64,000 nucleotides of DNA from Microbispora sp. H11081 (GCF_012999535.1 NZ_JABBWV010000002.1:558001-622000), one strand, 5' to 3'; shown: positions 36,167 through 45,468, counted from the stretch's first letter. Numbers and translations: made by a program. Notes: generated by a model from the letters alone, not told the origin.

Positions 36167-36684
36167 CGGAGCTCAGCCAGACGCTCAACGAACGGGCCGC
36201 CGACAGCGAGACCGTTCAGCGGGCCCTGACCTATTACCTCGCCGAATCCACCGACCTCAGCCCGCAGGAGATGCGCGCCGAACTCACCGCCGCGATCGGC
36301 GCCGGCGAACTGCGGGATCACCTTCACCGCCTGGAGTCCGACGCGCTGCTCCTCGACAACGCCGCCCTATGGACGCTGTCGGAAGCCTGGGCCGACGAGG
36401 GACCCGAGCGCGTCAGCACGATCCTCGACCAGGCCGAGGCCAAACTCAGCCTCGCCGAGACCGCGATCATCGCCGTGTCGGCCGTCTACGGCCTGCACCT
36501 ACTCATCACCAAGGGTCGCTTGCGGACGATCAAACGTACCCGCAGGAACCCGGACGGGACCTTCACCCACAGCGAGGAGACGACCTTCGCTGATCCCACG
36601 GGCCTGTTCGGCAGTCTCATCAGCCAGCTGAGGAGAGGCGGCGCGGGCGAACTACCGCCGGGAGAGGGGGATCAGACCCCCTGA
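36163..36684 (+). CDS. Small membrane partner of the CHAT protease
   Basis: 173 residues from TTG 36163, which has GAAGGAG seven bases upstream and overlaps the protease stop (TTGA), so the two are translated as a unit. Residues 1-95 are acidic and helical, a candidate adaptor. Residues about 99-118 (AETAIIAVSAVYGLHLLITKG) form one hydrophobic segment. A basic beta-like stretch (RTIKRTRRNPDGTF) and an amphipathic end (FGSLISQLRRG) follow. No family recognised; it is shorter than bacterial gasdermins and lacks their C-terminal autoinhibitory layout. A membrane-targeted substrate or anchor of the protease is the simplest inference. Confidence 0.72.
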   Translation: MTELSQTLNERAADSETVQRALTYYLAESTDLSPQEMRAELTAAIGAGELRDHLHRLESDALLLDNAALWTLSEAWADEGPERVSTILDQAEAKLSLAETAIIAVSAVYGLHLLITKGRLRTIKRTRRNPDGTFTHSEETTFADPTGLFGSLISQLRRGGAGELPPGEGDQTP

Positions 36685-36728
36685 CCCCGTCGTCCGGCAT
36701 CCGGTCCCGGCGGGCCGGGGTTCCCAAC

Positions 36729-36876
36729 GCCGAGGCGGTCACCGCGCACAGCCTGTGCGCCGGTCTCGGTCATCGCCGCGCACGGCCGCTGGGCGCCGAA
36801 CTCCCCGGTGGTGCTGGGCTACATCCGCGCGGTGGACCGCCGGCGGGACAACGCGATGCGCAACGTCGGCCTCTGA
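36729..36876 (+). pseudogene. Tyrosine recombinase (integrase) C-terminal remnant
   Basis: One frame reads AEAVTAHSLCAG, matching the HxLR catalytic box with Arg changed to Cys. After an internal deletion and frame change it continues VSVIAAHGRWAPNSPVVLGY and IRAVDRRRDNAMRNVGL, ending at TGA 36874-36876; the Tyr in LGYIRAVD is the usual nucleophile. This is the tail of a phage/ICE-type tyrosine recombinase. It marks the right side of the CHAT island. The rest of 36685-36928 contains nothing else I can support. Confidence 0.7.
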
Positions 36877-36928
36877 ACAGGGCAGCCGCACCAGACCAAA
36901 GCCCCGCCCCTTGCGAGGCACCATCTAG

Positions 36929-37684
36929 CTAGAGGCCGCCGTCGACGTTCAGCACGGCCCCGGTGACGTAGGACGCCCGGTCCGACAGCAGCCACGCGAC
37001 CGCCTCGGCGATCTCCTCCGGCCTGCCGGGACGCCCCATCGGGATCCGCGCGGCCACCCTCTGCGCCCGTCCCGGCTCCCCGGCCCTGGCGTGGATGGTG
37101 GTGTCGATCGTCCCCGGGGAGACCGCGTTGACGCGGATCCCCGCAGGGGCGAGCTCACGGGCCAGGCCCACGGTCAGCGTGTCGACCGCCGCCTTGGTCG
37201 CGGCGTAGGCGACGTACTCGTGCGGGGAGCCGGTGCGCGCCGCGACGGAGGAGACGTTGACGATGACCGGGCCGTTCTCCCGCGCGGGGGCAGGGCGGGC
37301 CCAGCGCCGCGCCGCCTCCCGGCACAGCCGCACCGGCGCCATGAGATTCACCTCGACGACCCGCCGCAGGTCGGCGTCGGTCAACTCGGTGAACGGCCCG
37401 AGCCTGCCGGTCACCCCCGCGTTGTTCACCAGGCCCGCGACCCGGCCTGCCGACTCGGCCAGTTCGAACAGCCGCTCCGGCGCGTCCTCCTCGGTCACGT
37501 CCAGCCGTACGCCGCGGACGAGGGCGCCACGACGGCCGAGGTCGTCCTCGAGCGCTTTGGCGTCGGCGTCGGAGTTCGAGTGGGTGAAGACGACGCCGAA
37601 CCCGTCCGCGCACAAACGCTCGACCGTGCACCGGCCGATCCCGCGCGTTCCTCCGGTGACGACGACGATCGGTCGGGAGGTCAT
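36929..37684 (-). CDS. SDR family NAD(P)-dependent oxidoreductase
   Basis: 251-residue classical short-chain dehydrogenase. The cofactor motif is TGGTRGIG, the NNAG motif is LVNNAGVTG, the catalytic Ser lies in VNVSSVAAR and the YxxxK is YAATK, with PGTIDTTI after it. The C-terminal [15 protein letters not shown] is canonical for FabG-like reductases. ATG 37684 overlaps the stop of the upstream dehydrogenase by 4 bp, so the two form an operon that may process one hydroxy/keto acid pair. Confidence 0.93.
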   Translation of the reverse strand: MTSRPIVVVTGGTRGIGRCTVERLCADGFGVVFTHSNSDADAKALEDDLGRRGALVRGVRLDVTEEDAPERLFELAESAGRVAGLVNNAGVTGRLGPFTELTDADLRRVVEVNLMAPVRLCREAARRWARPAPARENGPVIVNVSSVAARTGSPHEYVAYAATKAAVDTLTVGLARELAPAGIRVNAVSPGTIDTTIHARAGEPGRAQRVAARIPMGRPGRPEEIAEAVAWLLSDRASYVTGAVLNVDGGL

Positions 37685-38568
37685 CCGCTGGTCCTTTCTC
37701 CGTCGGTCCTGGCCGCGATCGCGTGGACGACGGCGGCCATGTCCAGGCCGGCGTGGCCGAGGGCGACGGTCTCGCCGAACAGCGCGTGGCAGACGTCCAG
37801 CAGCGGCGAGGCGATGCCCGCCTCCCGCGCGGCCTCGGCGATGAGCCGGTTGTTCTTCAGCACGTCGGCGATGGCGGCCTGGGCGGTGAAGTCGCGCGCG
37901 GCCAGCTTGACCGCCTTCACCCGGGACACGTCGCTGGCCATCTGGCCCGAGTTGAGCACGTCCACGAGCAGACCGAGGTCGAGCCCCTGGCGCTCGCCGA
38001 AGTGCAGCGCCTCCGCCAGGCCGGTGACCGTCGTGATCAGGAAGATGTTGACCGCGAGCTTGGTCAGCAGCGCGCTCGGCGCTGGCCCGCACACCACCGT
38101 CCTGGCGCACATCGGCGTGATCAGCGGGCGGACCTCGTCGACGGTGCCGGGCAGGCCCGCCAGCATCGCCACCAGCCGGCCCTGCTCGGCGGGCACCCGG
38201 GAGCCGGAGACCGGCGCCTCGGCGTACCGGCCCCCGGCCGCGAGCACGTCGGCCTCCAGCGCCGCCGAGTAGCCGGGCGAGGTGGTCCCCATGTGCACCA
38301 CGACGCGGCCGGCGACGGTGCGCGCGAAGCCGGGCGTGCCGCGCTCCAGCACCGCGTCGATCGCGGCCTCGTCGGCCAGCATGAGGATCACCACCCGCGC
38401 CCGCCGGAAGACCTCGGCCGCGCTGCCCGCCACCTCCGCGCCCGCGGCGCGCAGCGGCTCGCTCCTGGCGGCCGTGCGGTTCCACACCACGAGGGGGGTT
38501 CCCGCGCGGGCCAGGTTGAGCGCCATGGGCTGCCCCATGATGCCGAGCCCGACGAAACCCACGTCCAT
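37681..38568 (-). CDS. Beta-hydroxyacid (3-hydroxyisobutyrate-like) dehydrogenase
   Basis: 295-residue NAD(P)-dependent dehydrogenase. The N-terminal Rossmann motif [16 protein letters not shown], the substrate loop [13 protein letters not shown], and the catalytic Lys region [15 protein letters not shown] match the 3-hydroxyisobutyrate / tartronate semialdehyde reductase family. It is the first gene of a two-gene operon with an SDR. The substrate is undetermined. Confidence 0.92.
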   Translation of the reverse strand: MDVGFVGLGIMGQPMALNLARAGTPLVVWNRTAARSEPLRAAGAEVAGSAAEVFRRARVVILMLADEAAIDAVLERGTPGFARTVAGRVVVHMGTTSPGYSAALEADVLAAGGRYAEAPVSGSRVPAEQGRLVAMLAGLPGTVDEVRPLITPMCARTVVCGPAPSALLTKLAVNIFLITTVTGLAEALHFGERQGLDLGLLVDVLNSGQMASDVSRVKAVKLAARDFTAQAAIADVLKNNRLIAEAAREAGIASPLLDVCHALFGETVALGHAGLDMAAVVHAIAARTDGERTSG

Positions 38569-38675
38569 CCGTTCGCCTCCCGCGCACGTCCCGCTGTCCG
38601 CTGTCCGGGGACCGTTGTAGCCGATGGCGCGGCGGCCGTCTTGAACGATTGTGCCCGCCCACGTCGCGGCGGGGT

Positions 38676-39716
38676 TCAGCCCCGGTGCCGGTGCAGCAGG
38701 AGCATGGCGGCGTCGTCGGAGAACGGGCCGCCGACGTGACGCAGCAGGTCCGCGCGCAGGCCGTCGAGGGCGCTCTGGGGATCGGCGCCGCGCAGCAGAT
38801 GGGCCCGTTCCCTGAGCGGGTAGAAGCGGCCTTCCCGGTCCCGGGCCTCGACCACGCCGTCGGTGTAGAAAAGGATCTGGTCGCCGTCTCCGAAGGCCAC
38901 CCGGTGCGGCTTCGGACGCGGCGAGCCGAGCGCGCCGAGCCCCAACGGGAGGGCCTCCTCCTGCGGCTCCGCGAAGTGGACACCGCCGTCGTGCCGCAGC
39001 ACGAGAGGCGCGGGGTGCCCGCAGTTGAGCAGCGAGATCTCCGCGTCGTGGACCTCCGCCACGATGGCGGTGACGAACTTCTCGCCGCTCAGGTGCCGGG
39101 CCAGGCTTGTCTCGACCCGCTCGACCACCGCCGCTAGCTCGGACTGGTCGTAGGCCGCCTCACGGAAGGCGCCGACCACCCACGCCGCGGTCTCCACCGC
39201 CTCAAGGCCCTTGCCCTGCACGTCGCCGATGAGGATGCGTACGCCTTCCGGGGTCGTGACCACCTCGTAGAGGTCCCCGCCGATCTGGGCCTCGGCGGCG
39301 GCGGAGGTGTAGGAGAGCGCCACCCGGAGGTCGCCCGCGCGGCGGGGGACCGGGCGCAGCAGCACCCGCTGGGCCGCCTCCGCGACCAGGCGGACGTCGG
39401 CCAGTTCGCGCTCGCGCCGGTTCCTGAGCCTGCTGGCGAGCATGCTCGCCGCGGTCACGCCGATGATCGCGGCGATGGTGAGGTTGTTCTGCGGTTTGCC
39501 GAGCAGGCCGTCGTAGACGGCGAGGGGGAGGCAGATGACCAGGGCGAGCACCCCGACCATGGCGGTGCGGCGCACGCCGCCCGCGACCGAGGCGAAGGCC
39601 GGGCCGAGGGTGAGGAGCGGCAGGAAGCCCACACCGGGGCCGGTTATCAGGTCGACGACGACGACCAGGAAGATCGCGATGAACGGCAACACACGCAGGA
39701 CGCTCTGCGAACTCAT
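38676..39716 (-). CDS. Membrane-anchored PP2C/SpoIIE-type serine phosphatase
   Basis: 346 residues from ATG 39716 (GGAG five bases upstream). Three or four N-terminal membrane helices (about 5-90) precede a cytoplasmic SpoIIE/RsbU phosphatase domain (about 130-346) with the metal-binding features [40 protein letters not shown] and [10 protein letters not shown]. Such enzymes dephosphorylate anti-anti-sigma factors in stress or developmental switches. No anti-sigma or anti-anti-sigma gene is adjacent. It has no extra sensor domain, so the signal probably comes through the membrane part. Confidence 0.92.
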   Translation of the reverse strand: MSSQSVLRVLPFIAIFLVVVVDLITGPGVGFLPLLTLGPAFASVAGGVRRTAMVGVLALVICLPLAVYDGLLGKPQNNLTIAAIIGVTAASMLASRLRNRRERELADVRLVAEAAQRVLLRPVPRRAGDLRVALSYTSAAAEAQIGGDLYEVVTTPEGVRILIGDVQGKGLEAVETAAWVVGAFREAAYDQSELAAVVERVETSLARHLSGEKFVTAIVAEVHDAEISLLNCGHPAPLVLRHDGGVHFAEPQEEALPLGLGALGSPRPKPHRVAFGDGDQILFYTDGVVEARDREGRFYPLRERAHLLRGADPQSALDGLRADLLRHVGGPFSDDAAMLLLHRHRG

Positions 39717-39947
39717 CGCGACTCCATTGCCGGCCCCCACGTCAGCACACGAACCCTTTCCTGATGGCTTAACTCCTTCCCGCGTTGCGCGCGGCGCACT
39801 CCCCGTCGCAGGGGCAGGAAGGCGTCGTTTCCGGACCGGTCAGCCATGACACGACACACCCCAGGTGATCACCACGAGACCCGACGTTACTGGAATTCGT
39901 GACGTGCCGGTTGACGAGGCCGGGCATCGGACGAACCCGACGGTCCG

Positions 39948-40610
39948 TCACGGCAGTTCCGCGAAGCGTTCGACCTGCTCCGTACGGCCGGAGACGATGA
40001 TGACGTCGCCGTAGCCGAGCTCGGTCTCGGCGGTGGCGTAGGTGAACTCCTCGCCCGGCCGCTTGACCGCCACCACCGTCACGCCGTACTTGCGGCGCAG
40101 GCTGGACTCGCCGAGGGGGACCCCGACGTACTCCTTGGGCGGGAGGGTCTTGGCGAGGGCGAAGTTCTCGTCGACCTCCATGTAGTCGAGCATGCGGCCG
40201 CTCACCAGGTGGGCCACGCGCTCGCCCATGTCGTGCTCGGGGAAGACCACGTGCTGGACGCCGATCCGGCTGAGGATGCGGCCGTGCTGGCGGCTTACGG
40301 CCTTGGCCCAGATGTCGTCGATCTCCATCTCCACCAGCAGCGACGAGGTGAGGATGCTCGCCTCCAGGTCGCTGCCGATGGCGCAGACCGCGCGGTAGAA
40401 GTCCGGCAGGCCGAGCTGGCGCAGGGCCTCGGGGTCGGTCGCGTCGGCGGTGGCGATGTGGGTGATCTGGCCCGCGAGGCTCTGCACCACCTTGGGACGG
40501 TGGTCGATGGCCAGCACCTCGGTGCCGCGCCGGACCAGCTCCAGGGCGAGCGCGGTGCCGAAGCGGCCGAGACCGATCACCGCCACGGGGTCGTTCCTGA
40601 TGTCAGCCAA
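39948..40610 (-). CDS. Potassium uptake RCK regulatory subunit (TrkA/KtrA)
   Basis: 220-residue cytoplasmic RCK protein gating the K+ channel subunit encoded upstream. RCK_N Rossmann motif VAVIGLGRFGTALA with the acidic end of strand 2 (AIDHRPKVV), and RCK_C at about 140-220 (GVPLGESSLRRKYGV). TTG 40610 is preferred: GGAGGAGG lies nine bases upstream and it overlaps the channel stop by 8 bp. The ATG at 40637 lacks a well placed ribosome-binding site. Together they form a KtrAB-like operon for osmotic adaptation. Confidence 0.9.
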   Translation of the reverse strand: MADIRNDPVAVIGLGRFGTALALELVRRGTEVLAIDHRPKVVQSLAGQITHIATADATDPEALRQLGLPDFYRAVCAIGSDLEASILTSSLLVEMEIDDIWAKAVSRQHGRILSRIGVQHVVFPEHDMGERVAHLVSGRMLDYMEVDENFALAKTLPPKEYVGVPLGESSLRRKYGVTVVAVKRPGEEFTYATAETELGYGDVIIVSGRTEQVERFAELP

Positions 40611-41952
40611 CGATGACGTCCTCCTCCGGTAGTTCATAGCGGCGGCCGCGCTCCTTGAGCGCGAGTGCGGAGCCCAGCGTGAGCGGGCCGATCCTGCCGA
40701 CGTACATCAGCAGGGTGAGCAGCACCTGCGCGGCGGCGGAGACGTCGGAGGCGACGCCGACGGACAGGCCCGTCGTCCCGAAGGCGGAGACGACCTCGAA
40801 CAGTACCCGGTCCAGGGAGTGCGGGGTGAGCACCAGCAGGACGTAGGTGAACAGCGCGACCAGGCTCACGCTCAGCACGGTGAGCGAGACCGCCTGCCGC
40901 TGCGCGGCCTCGGTGAGGCGGCGGTGGCCGATGTTCACCCGGCTCTCGCCGCGAAGCTCCGCCCAGACGATGAACGCGAGCAGGCCCAGGGTGGTGACCT
41001 TGATGCCGCCCGCGGTGCCCGCGCTGCCGCCGCCCACGAACATCAGCAGTTCGGTGACCAGCCAGCTCGAGGGGTGCATCTGCGTGATGTCGATGCTGTT
41101 GAACCCGGCGCTGCGCGGCATGACGGCGGTGAAGAAGGAGGCGAGCAGCTTGGTCTCGTCGTCCATCGGGCCGAGCGTGCGGGGGTTGGTCCACTCCGTG
41201 AGGAGGAAGACCAGCGTGCCGCCGGCCAGCAGGACGGTGGTGACCGCGAGCGTGATGCGGGTGAGCAGCGACCAGCGTCCAGGGCGGCGCCACGCCCTGC
41301 GCAGCTCGAACACCACGGGGTAGCCGAGCCCTCCCACGATCACGGCCGCCGCGACGGTCAGGCAGATCCAGGGGTCGGCGGCGAACCTCACCAGGCTGTC
41401 GGGCCACAGCGCGAAACCCGCGTTGTTGAACGACGAGACCGCGTGGAAAAGGCCCAGATAGAGGCCGCGCCCGACGGGCTCGCCGTAGCCGAGCACGAAC
41501 CTGAGCGTGAGGACGGTCCCCACGACGGCCTCGCAGGTCAGGTTGAACACGACGACCTTGCCCACCACGCGCCGCAGGTCCCCGGCGTTGAGCACCTTGG
41601 CCTCGGCCTGCGCCGACAGCCGGGCGCGCAAACCCAGCCTGCGGGAGACGAGCAGGGTGAAGACGGTGGCGAGGGTCATGATGCCGAGACCGCCCACCTG
41701 GATCAGCACGGCGATGACCACCTCGCCGAAGACCGACCAGTGCGTGGCCGTGTCGACGACCGTCAGCCCGTTCACGCACACCGCCGACGTCGCGGTGAAC
41801 AGCGCGGTGACCCAGCCCGCCGGCTCGCCCGAGGTCGTGGCGAGCGGACTGGACAGCAGGGCGGTCCCCAGGAAGATCGCCACGCCGAAGACCGTCGTGA
41901 TGACCTGTGCCGGATGGTGGAAGCGCCCGAGCATGGCCCAGAACATCCTCAT
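40603..41952 (-). CDS. TrkH/KtrB family potassium channel subunit
   Basis: 449-residue integral membrane protein with the four M1-P-M2 repeats of KtrB. Selectivity-filter glycines occur in VCVNGLTVV, SFNNAGFAL, MPRSAGFNS and FGTTGLSVG. Length favours KtrB over the longer TrkH. It is first in an operon with the RCK subunit. I see no c-di-AMP (ydaO) riboswitch in the 174-bp upstream gap. Confidence 0.93.
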   Translation of the reverse strand: MRMFWAMLGRFHHPAQVITTVFGVAIFLGTALLSSPLATTSGEPAGWVTALFTATSAVCVNGLTVVDTATHWSVFGEVVIAVLIQVGGLGIMTLATVFTLLVSRRLGLRARLSAQAEAKVLNAGDLRRVVGKVVVFNLTCEAVVGTVLTLRFVLGYGEPVGRGLYLGLFHAVSSFNNAGFALWPDSLVRFAADPWICLTVAAAVIVGGLGYPVVFELRRAWRRPGRWSLLTRITLAVTTVLLAGGTLVFLLTEWTNPRTLGPMDDETKLLASFFTAVMPRSAGFNSIDITQMHPSSWLVTELLMFVGGGSAGTAGGIKVTTLGLLAFIVWAELRGESRVNIGHRRLTEAAQRQAVSLTVLSVSLVALFTYVLLVLTPHSLDRVLFEVVSAFGTTGLSVGVASDVSAAAQVLLTLLMYVGRIGPLTLGSALALKERGRRYELPEEDVIVG

Positions 41953-42126
41953 GGCCGCCGCTCCGTGCCCTCGCCGACGTCCCCGCCGCCCAATGCGCGC
42001 CCAGAGCGGGCGGGGCGCGGGAGCGCTGTCCTGGGGATCACCGGAAACCTCCGCAGGGGGCGATGCGACGACGTCGCCGACCCGACTTCCCGGCGCACGG
42101 CAGCCTACCGTAACAGCAGATTCCGG

Positions 42127-43308
42127 TCAGGCACCTTGAAGCGCGACAGCGAACGGGCCGCCGGGGGCGAACGCGAGGCGCGCGAAGTTGAGGGCGATGC
42201 GGCGGTGCCCCTCGGGCCCCGGATGGACCTCGTCGGGCAGCGGCAGCTCGGCGTAGTCCGCCTCGCCGTAGAGGTCACGGCCGTCGAGGTAGTGCAGGTT
42301 CGGATCTTCGGCCGCCCGCTGTGCGACGATCCGGGCGAGCAGGTCGCGGATGACGTTGAGCGTCAGCCGCCCGGCGGCGCGTTCGGCCGGGTCGCCCGTG
42401 GCCTTGAACCGCACGGTCCCGCCGTCGAAGTCCGGCGCGAGGGGGCCGGGGGTGTCCTCCTGGACCGGGCAAAGGATGGAGGACACGACCAGCAGCGGTG
42501 TGGCCGGATGCCCCTCCCGGATGGTGTCGAGGAAGCCGTGGACCGCTGGGACGAAGGTGCGCACGCGCATCGCGTCGCTGTTGACGATGTTGATGCCGAT
42601 CTTGACGCTGATCAGGTCCGCGGGGGTGTCCCGCATCACGCGGGCGGTGAACGGGTCGAGCAGCGCGCTGCCGCCGAACCCCAGGTTGACCAGCTCCACC
42701 CCGCCCCGGGCGGCGGCATGGGCCGGCCAGATCGCGGTGGGGTGGGCGGCGTTCGAGCCGTGACTGATGGAACTGCCGTGGTGCAGCCATACCCTGCGCC
42801 CGCTGTCCGGCGCCGGCTCGACCGGGGCGTCGGTGCGCAGGGAGATCAGTTCGGTGATCTCCGTATGGGGAAGCCAGATCTCGACGTCCTTGTCACGCGC
42901 GGGCAGATCGGCGAACCGGGCCGTGCCGGGAGGCCCTTCGCGCAGGTCGGCGGACTGCGTGGCCAGGTCGATCGTGCGGACGTTGCCGCCGGTCACGGTG
43001 GCCTGGGCGGTGAGGCGGCCGTCGGCGAGCAGGTCGTAGACGCCGTCCGGCGGGGCAGGCAGGCCTCGATAGGCCCTCTTCGTGCGCAGCGTGTCCAGTT
43101 CGACGACGGTGGCCCGGGTGCGGAACGCCAGCCGTACGCCGGACGGCTGGGCCTCGGCGATGGCCAGTTGCTCGTCGGGGATCTGCCGGCGAGCCCACGC
43201 GGGCAGCCGGTGCGGGAGCAGGCCGTGCGCCGTGCGTTCCACGTCGAGGGCCCCGCGCAGGATGTCTGGGGTTACGGGGGTGGTGATCCACTCGTGCTCG
43301 ATGCTCAT
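42127..43308 (-). CDS. SGNH/GDSL family hydrolase
   Basis: 393-residue cytoplasmic esterase-like protein. The N-terminal beta-sandwich (about 1-170) precedes an SGNH domain. Its nucleophile block is WLHHGSSISHG in place of GDSL, with NLGFGGSALL (Gly), IKIGINIVNSDA (Asn block) and LPDEVHPGPEGH (Asp-x-x-His). Two-domain SGNH proteins of this kind are often acyl- or acetylesterases. ATG 43308 follows the upstream TetR stop by a few bases (TGAGG as ribosome-binding site), so the two are co-transcribed. Confidence 0.87.
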   Translation of the reverse strand: MSIEHEWITTPVTPDILRGALDVERTAHGLLPHRLPAWARRQIPDEQLAIAEAQPSGVRLAFRTRATVVELDTLRTKRAYRGLPAPPDGVYDLLADGRLTAQATVTGGNVRTIDLATQSADLREGPPGTARFADLPARDKDVEIWLPHTEITELISLRTDAPVEPAPDSGRRVWLHHGSSISHGSNAAHPTAIWPAHAAARGGVELVNLGFGGSALLDPFTARVMRDTPADLISVKIGINIVNSDAMRVRTFVPAVHGFLDTIREGHPATPLLVVSSILCPVQEDTPGPLAPDFDGGTVRFKATGDPAERAAGRLTLNVIRDLLARIVAQRAAEDPNLHYLDGRDLYGEADYAELPLPDEVHPGPEGHRRIALNFARLAFAPGGPFAVALQGA

Positions 43309-43312
43309 CACC

Positions 43313-43933
43313 TCAGCCTGCCGGTCGGGATTCGCGTTCGGGGGCGCCGGTGCCGCTCGTGGTGCCGGGGACGGCCCGGTTCCGCAGCAGGGCGTCGAGG
43401 GAGTCCACGACCCACGACCACGACTCCTCCGTGTCGACGGCGGTGTGGGCGAAGCTCCCGGCCATCTCCAGGCTGACGTAGCCGTGGAAGACGCTGCCCA
43501 GCATCCTGACCGCGTGTGTCTGGTCCGGCTCCGCCAGGTCGTAGCCGCGCAGGATCGCCCGGGTCATCTGCGCGTGCCTGACGCCGGCGCTGCGGGCCGC
43601 CGTCTCCGGGTCGAGCCTGAGCCGGGTGGCGTCGTAGCGCCCGGGATGCTCATGGGCGTAGTCGCGGTAGGCGTCCGCGAAGGCGGCCAGGGCGTCCTTG
43701 CCCGCGCGCCCGGCCAGCGCGTCCGCGACCCGGCCGGCGAGCTCCTCCAGGGCGAACAGGGCGATCCTGGTCTTGAGGTCATGCGAGCTCTTGAGGTGCG
43801 AGTACAGGCTCGCGACCTTGACGCCGAACCGCCGGGCGAGCGCCGAGACCGTCACCTGCTCGAAGCCGACCTCGTCGGCCAGTTCCGCTCCCGCCTCGAC
43901 CAGGCGTTCCGTGGTCAGCCCCGCGCGTGCCAC
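43313..43933 (-). CDS. TetR family regulator with WHG-type C-terminal domain
   Basis: 206 residues. The helix-turn-helix reads TVSALARRFGVKVASLYSHLKS, and the C-terminal domain matches the TetR WHG subgroup (SVFHGYVSLEMAGSF). GTG 43933 has GGGAGG six bases upstream. It is the first gene of an operon with the SGNH hydrolase, and an inverted repeat at 43970-43986 upstream is its likely operator. Confidence 0.87.
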   Translation of the reverse strand: MARAGLTTERLVEAGAELADEVGFEQVTVSALARRFGVKVASLYSHLKSSHDLKTRIALFALEELAGRVADALAGRAGKDALAAFADAYRDYAHEHPGRYDATRLRLDPETAARSAGVRHAQMTRAILRGYDLAEPDQTHAVRMLGSVFHGYVSLEMAGSFAHTAVDTEESWSWVVDSLDALLRNRAVPGTTSGTGAPERESRPAG

Positions 43934-43969
43934 AACCGCCTCCCTTTCGCCTGAAGGGATTATGAAGTC

Positions 43970-43986
43970 GCCTACAGGTTTTAGGC
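43970..43986 (-). promoter_or_regulatory. Inverted repeat, likely TetR operator
   Basis: GCCTA-N7-TAGGC in the AT-rich divergent region upstream of the TetR gene; sequence between the arms is CAGGTTT. Confidence 0.55.
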
Positions 43987-44005
43987 AAATATGCGGTGCT
44001 AGCGA

Positions 44006-44030
44006 ATATCATGTCGCTCGATATATCATG
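44006..44030 (+). promoter_or_regulatory. PadR promoter with ATATCATG direct repeats
   Basis: ATATCATG occurs at 44006-44013 and 44023-44030, 17 bp apart. The second copy contains TATCAT (44024-44029), which ends 6 nt before GTG 44036. A PadR dimer bound to the repeats would cover the -10, giving autorepression of a leaderless operon. Confidence 0.6.
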
Positions 44031-44035
44031 CGGGT

Positions 44036-44377
44036 GTGACAGCAGCACGGGCGATCACGGAGCCCGCCTTCCTCGTTCTCACCGCACTGGTCGACGCGCC
44101 GCGGCACGGCTACGGCATCGCCCAGGAGGTCGAACGCCTCTCCGAGGGGCGAGTCCAGCTCAAGATCGGCACCCTGTACGGCGTGCTCGACCGGCTCGCG
44201 GCCGACGGGTTCGTGGCGGCGGACCGCGAGGAGGTGCGGCAGGGACGGCTGCGCCGCTACTACCGCCTGACCGACGAAGGGGCGCGAGCGCTGGAAGAGG
44301 AGGCCGTACGGCTCGCCGACAACGCGCGCCGCGCCGTCGAGCGGTTGCGGCTCAGGCAGGCGGGAGGTTTCGCATGA
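44036..44377 (+). CDS. PadR family transcriptional regulator
   Basis: 113-residue winged-helix repressor: FLVLTALVDAPRHGYGIAQEV, LKIGTLYGVLDRLAADGFV and RRYYRLTDEGARAL are the PadR signatures. It overlaps the next gene by 4 bp (ATGA), the standard arrangement for a PadR controlling a membrane protein. Leaderless start at GTG. Confidence 0.92.
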   Translation: MTAARAITEPAFLVLTALVDAPRHGYGIAQEVERLSEGRVQLKIGTLYGVLDRLAADGFVAADREEVRQGRLRRYYRLTDEGARALEEEAVRLADNARRAVERLRLRQAGGFA

Positions 44378-45468
44378 GCGTGCTCGAGGAGCGTTACCGG
44401 CGGTGGCTGCGGCTGCTGCCGGCGTCCTATCGGGCCGAGCGCGAGGAGGAGATGGTCTCGGCCTTCCTCGAAGGCGCCCGCTCCGGGCGGGCGGGCCACG
44501 ACGACCAGCACCCGCGCCTCCTGGAGATCGCCAGCGTGGCCGCGCTCGCGTTGCGGCTTCGGCTGGGCGGCCCCGGGTCGCCGCCCGGGTCCTACCTGTG
44601 GGGCGAGTCGGTCCGCCTGGCCGCCCTGCTCGGCCTCGTCTTCTGGACGATGATCGGCTCTCTGTACTTCGGGCAGGCGGTGCTCACGTACGCCGTCCCC
44701 GCGGACGCGCTTCCCGACGGGGTCATGGGCATCGGCGACGCCGGGTCGCCGGAGCGCGGGCGGCTCGTGCTGGCCGAACTGTCGTCCCTGCTGTGGGCGG
44801 CCGGTCTCGGCGCGCTGGTGTCCGGCCGTCACCGCGCGGCCAAGGCGGCGGCCCTGGCGGCTCTGGTCGTGCCGCAGGTGCTGGTTCCTCCGTTCGCCGG
44901 GGGGTGGGACAGCGCGGCGCGGTGGGCCTGCTCGGTCCTCCCGGCCGTGGTCACGGTGCTGGCGCTGGCGCTGGGACACCACCGTGACGCGCCGCCGTCC
45001 CGCCTGCCCGCGCGGCGGGCCGTGCGCGTGCTCGCGTTCCCGGTCGCCGTGGGCGTCCTGCTCGCCGTGGTCGTGGGCGTGCTCGGCGCGGCGACGCGGG
45101 CGGGGGCCGGCCCCGCAGGGCTCCTCCTGCAGGCCTGGATGTGGCTCGACCCGACGGGACTCGCGTGCCTGTCGCTGCTCGGGGTGACGGTGTGGTGCGT
45201 CGCCCGGCGGGCCTCCGGGCGGGCCTCCGGGCGGGCCGCCGTGCCGCAGGCGCCTGCCGCGGCGATCCTGACCGTGCCGGTCGTGCTCGCCCGGGCGGGC
45301 ACCCTGCCCGCGGACATGACCGGCGTCATCGGTCTCGCCGCGACCCTTCAGCTGGTCGTGCTCCTGGCGTGCGGGCTCACGCTCGCCGCCATCGGCATGC
45401 GGGCGCTGCGGGCGGCGGGCGGCGGCCCGTCCGCCGCCCGGGGCACCCGTCCCGCCGACGCCGGCTAG
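44374..45468 (+). CDS. Multi-span membrane protein paired with PadR
   Basis: 364 residues. A conserved cytoplasmic N-terminal motif (RYRRWLRLLPASYRAEREEEMV) is typical of actinobacterial membrane proteins co-encoded with PadR regulators. About eight hydrophobic helices follow from residue 85 to the end. No catalytic motif seen. These pairs are often called HAAS/permease-prefix modules and may act with an ABC transporter, but none is present. The gene converges on the amidase with only 17 bp between stops. Confidence 0.75.
   Translation: MSVLEERYRRWLRLLPASYRAEREEEMVSAFLEGARSGRAGHDDQHPRLLEIASVAALALRLRLGGPGSPPGSYLWGESVRLAALLGLVFWTMIGSLYFGQAVLTYAVPADALPDGVMGIGDAGSPERGRLVLAELSSLLWAAGLGALVSGRHRAAKAAALAALVVPQVLVPPFAGGWDSAARWACSVLPAVVTVLALALGHHRDAPPSRLPARRAVRVLAFPVAVGVLLAVVVGVLGAATRAGAGPAGLLLQAWMWLDPTGLACLSLLGVTVWCVARRASGRASGRAAVPQAPAAAILTVPVVLARAGTLPADMTGVIGLAATLQLVVLLACGLTLAAIGMRALRAAGGGPSAARGTRPADAG

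Noticed and set aside
36163..36684. Bacterial gasdermin as the CHAT partner
   Set aside because: Too short, only one hydrophobic segment, and none of the gasdermin beta-sheet pattern or C-terminal inhibitory peptide is visible.
41953..42126. c-di-AMP (ydaO) riboswitch before the potassium channel gene
   Set aside because: The gap is short and lacks the conserved ydaO core motifs.
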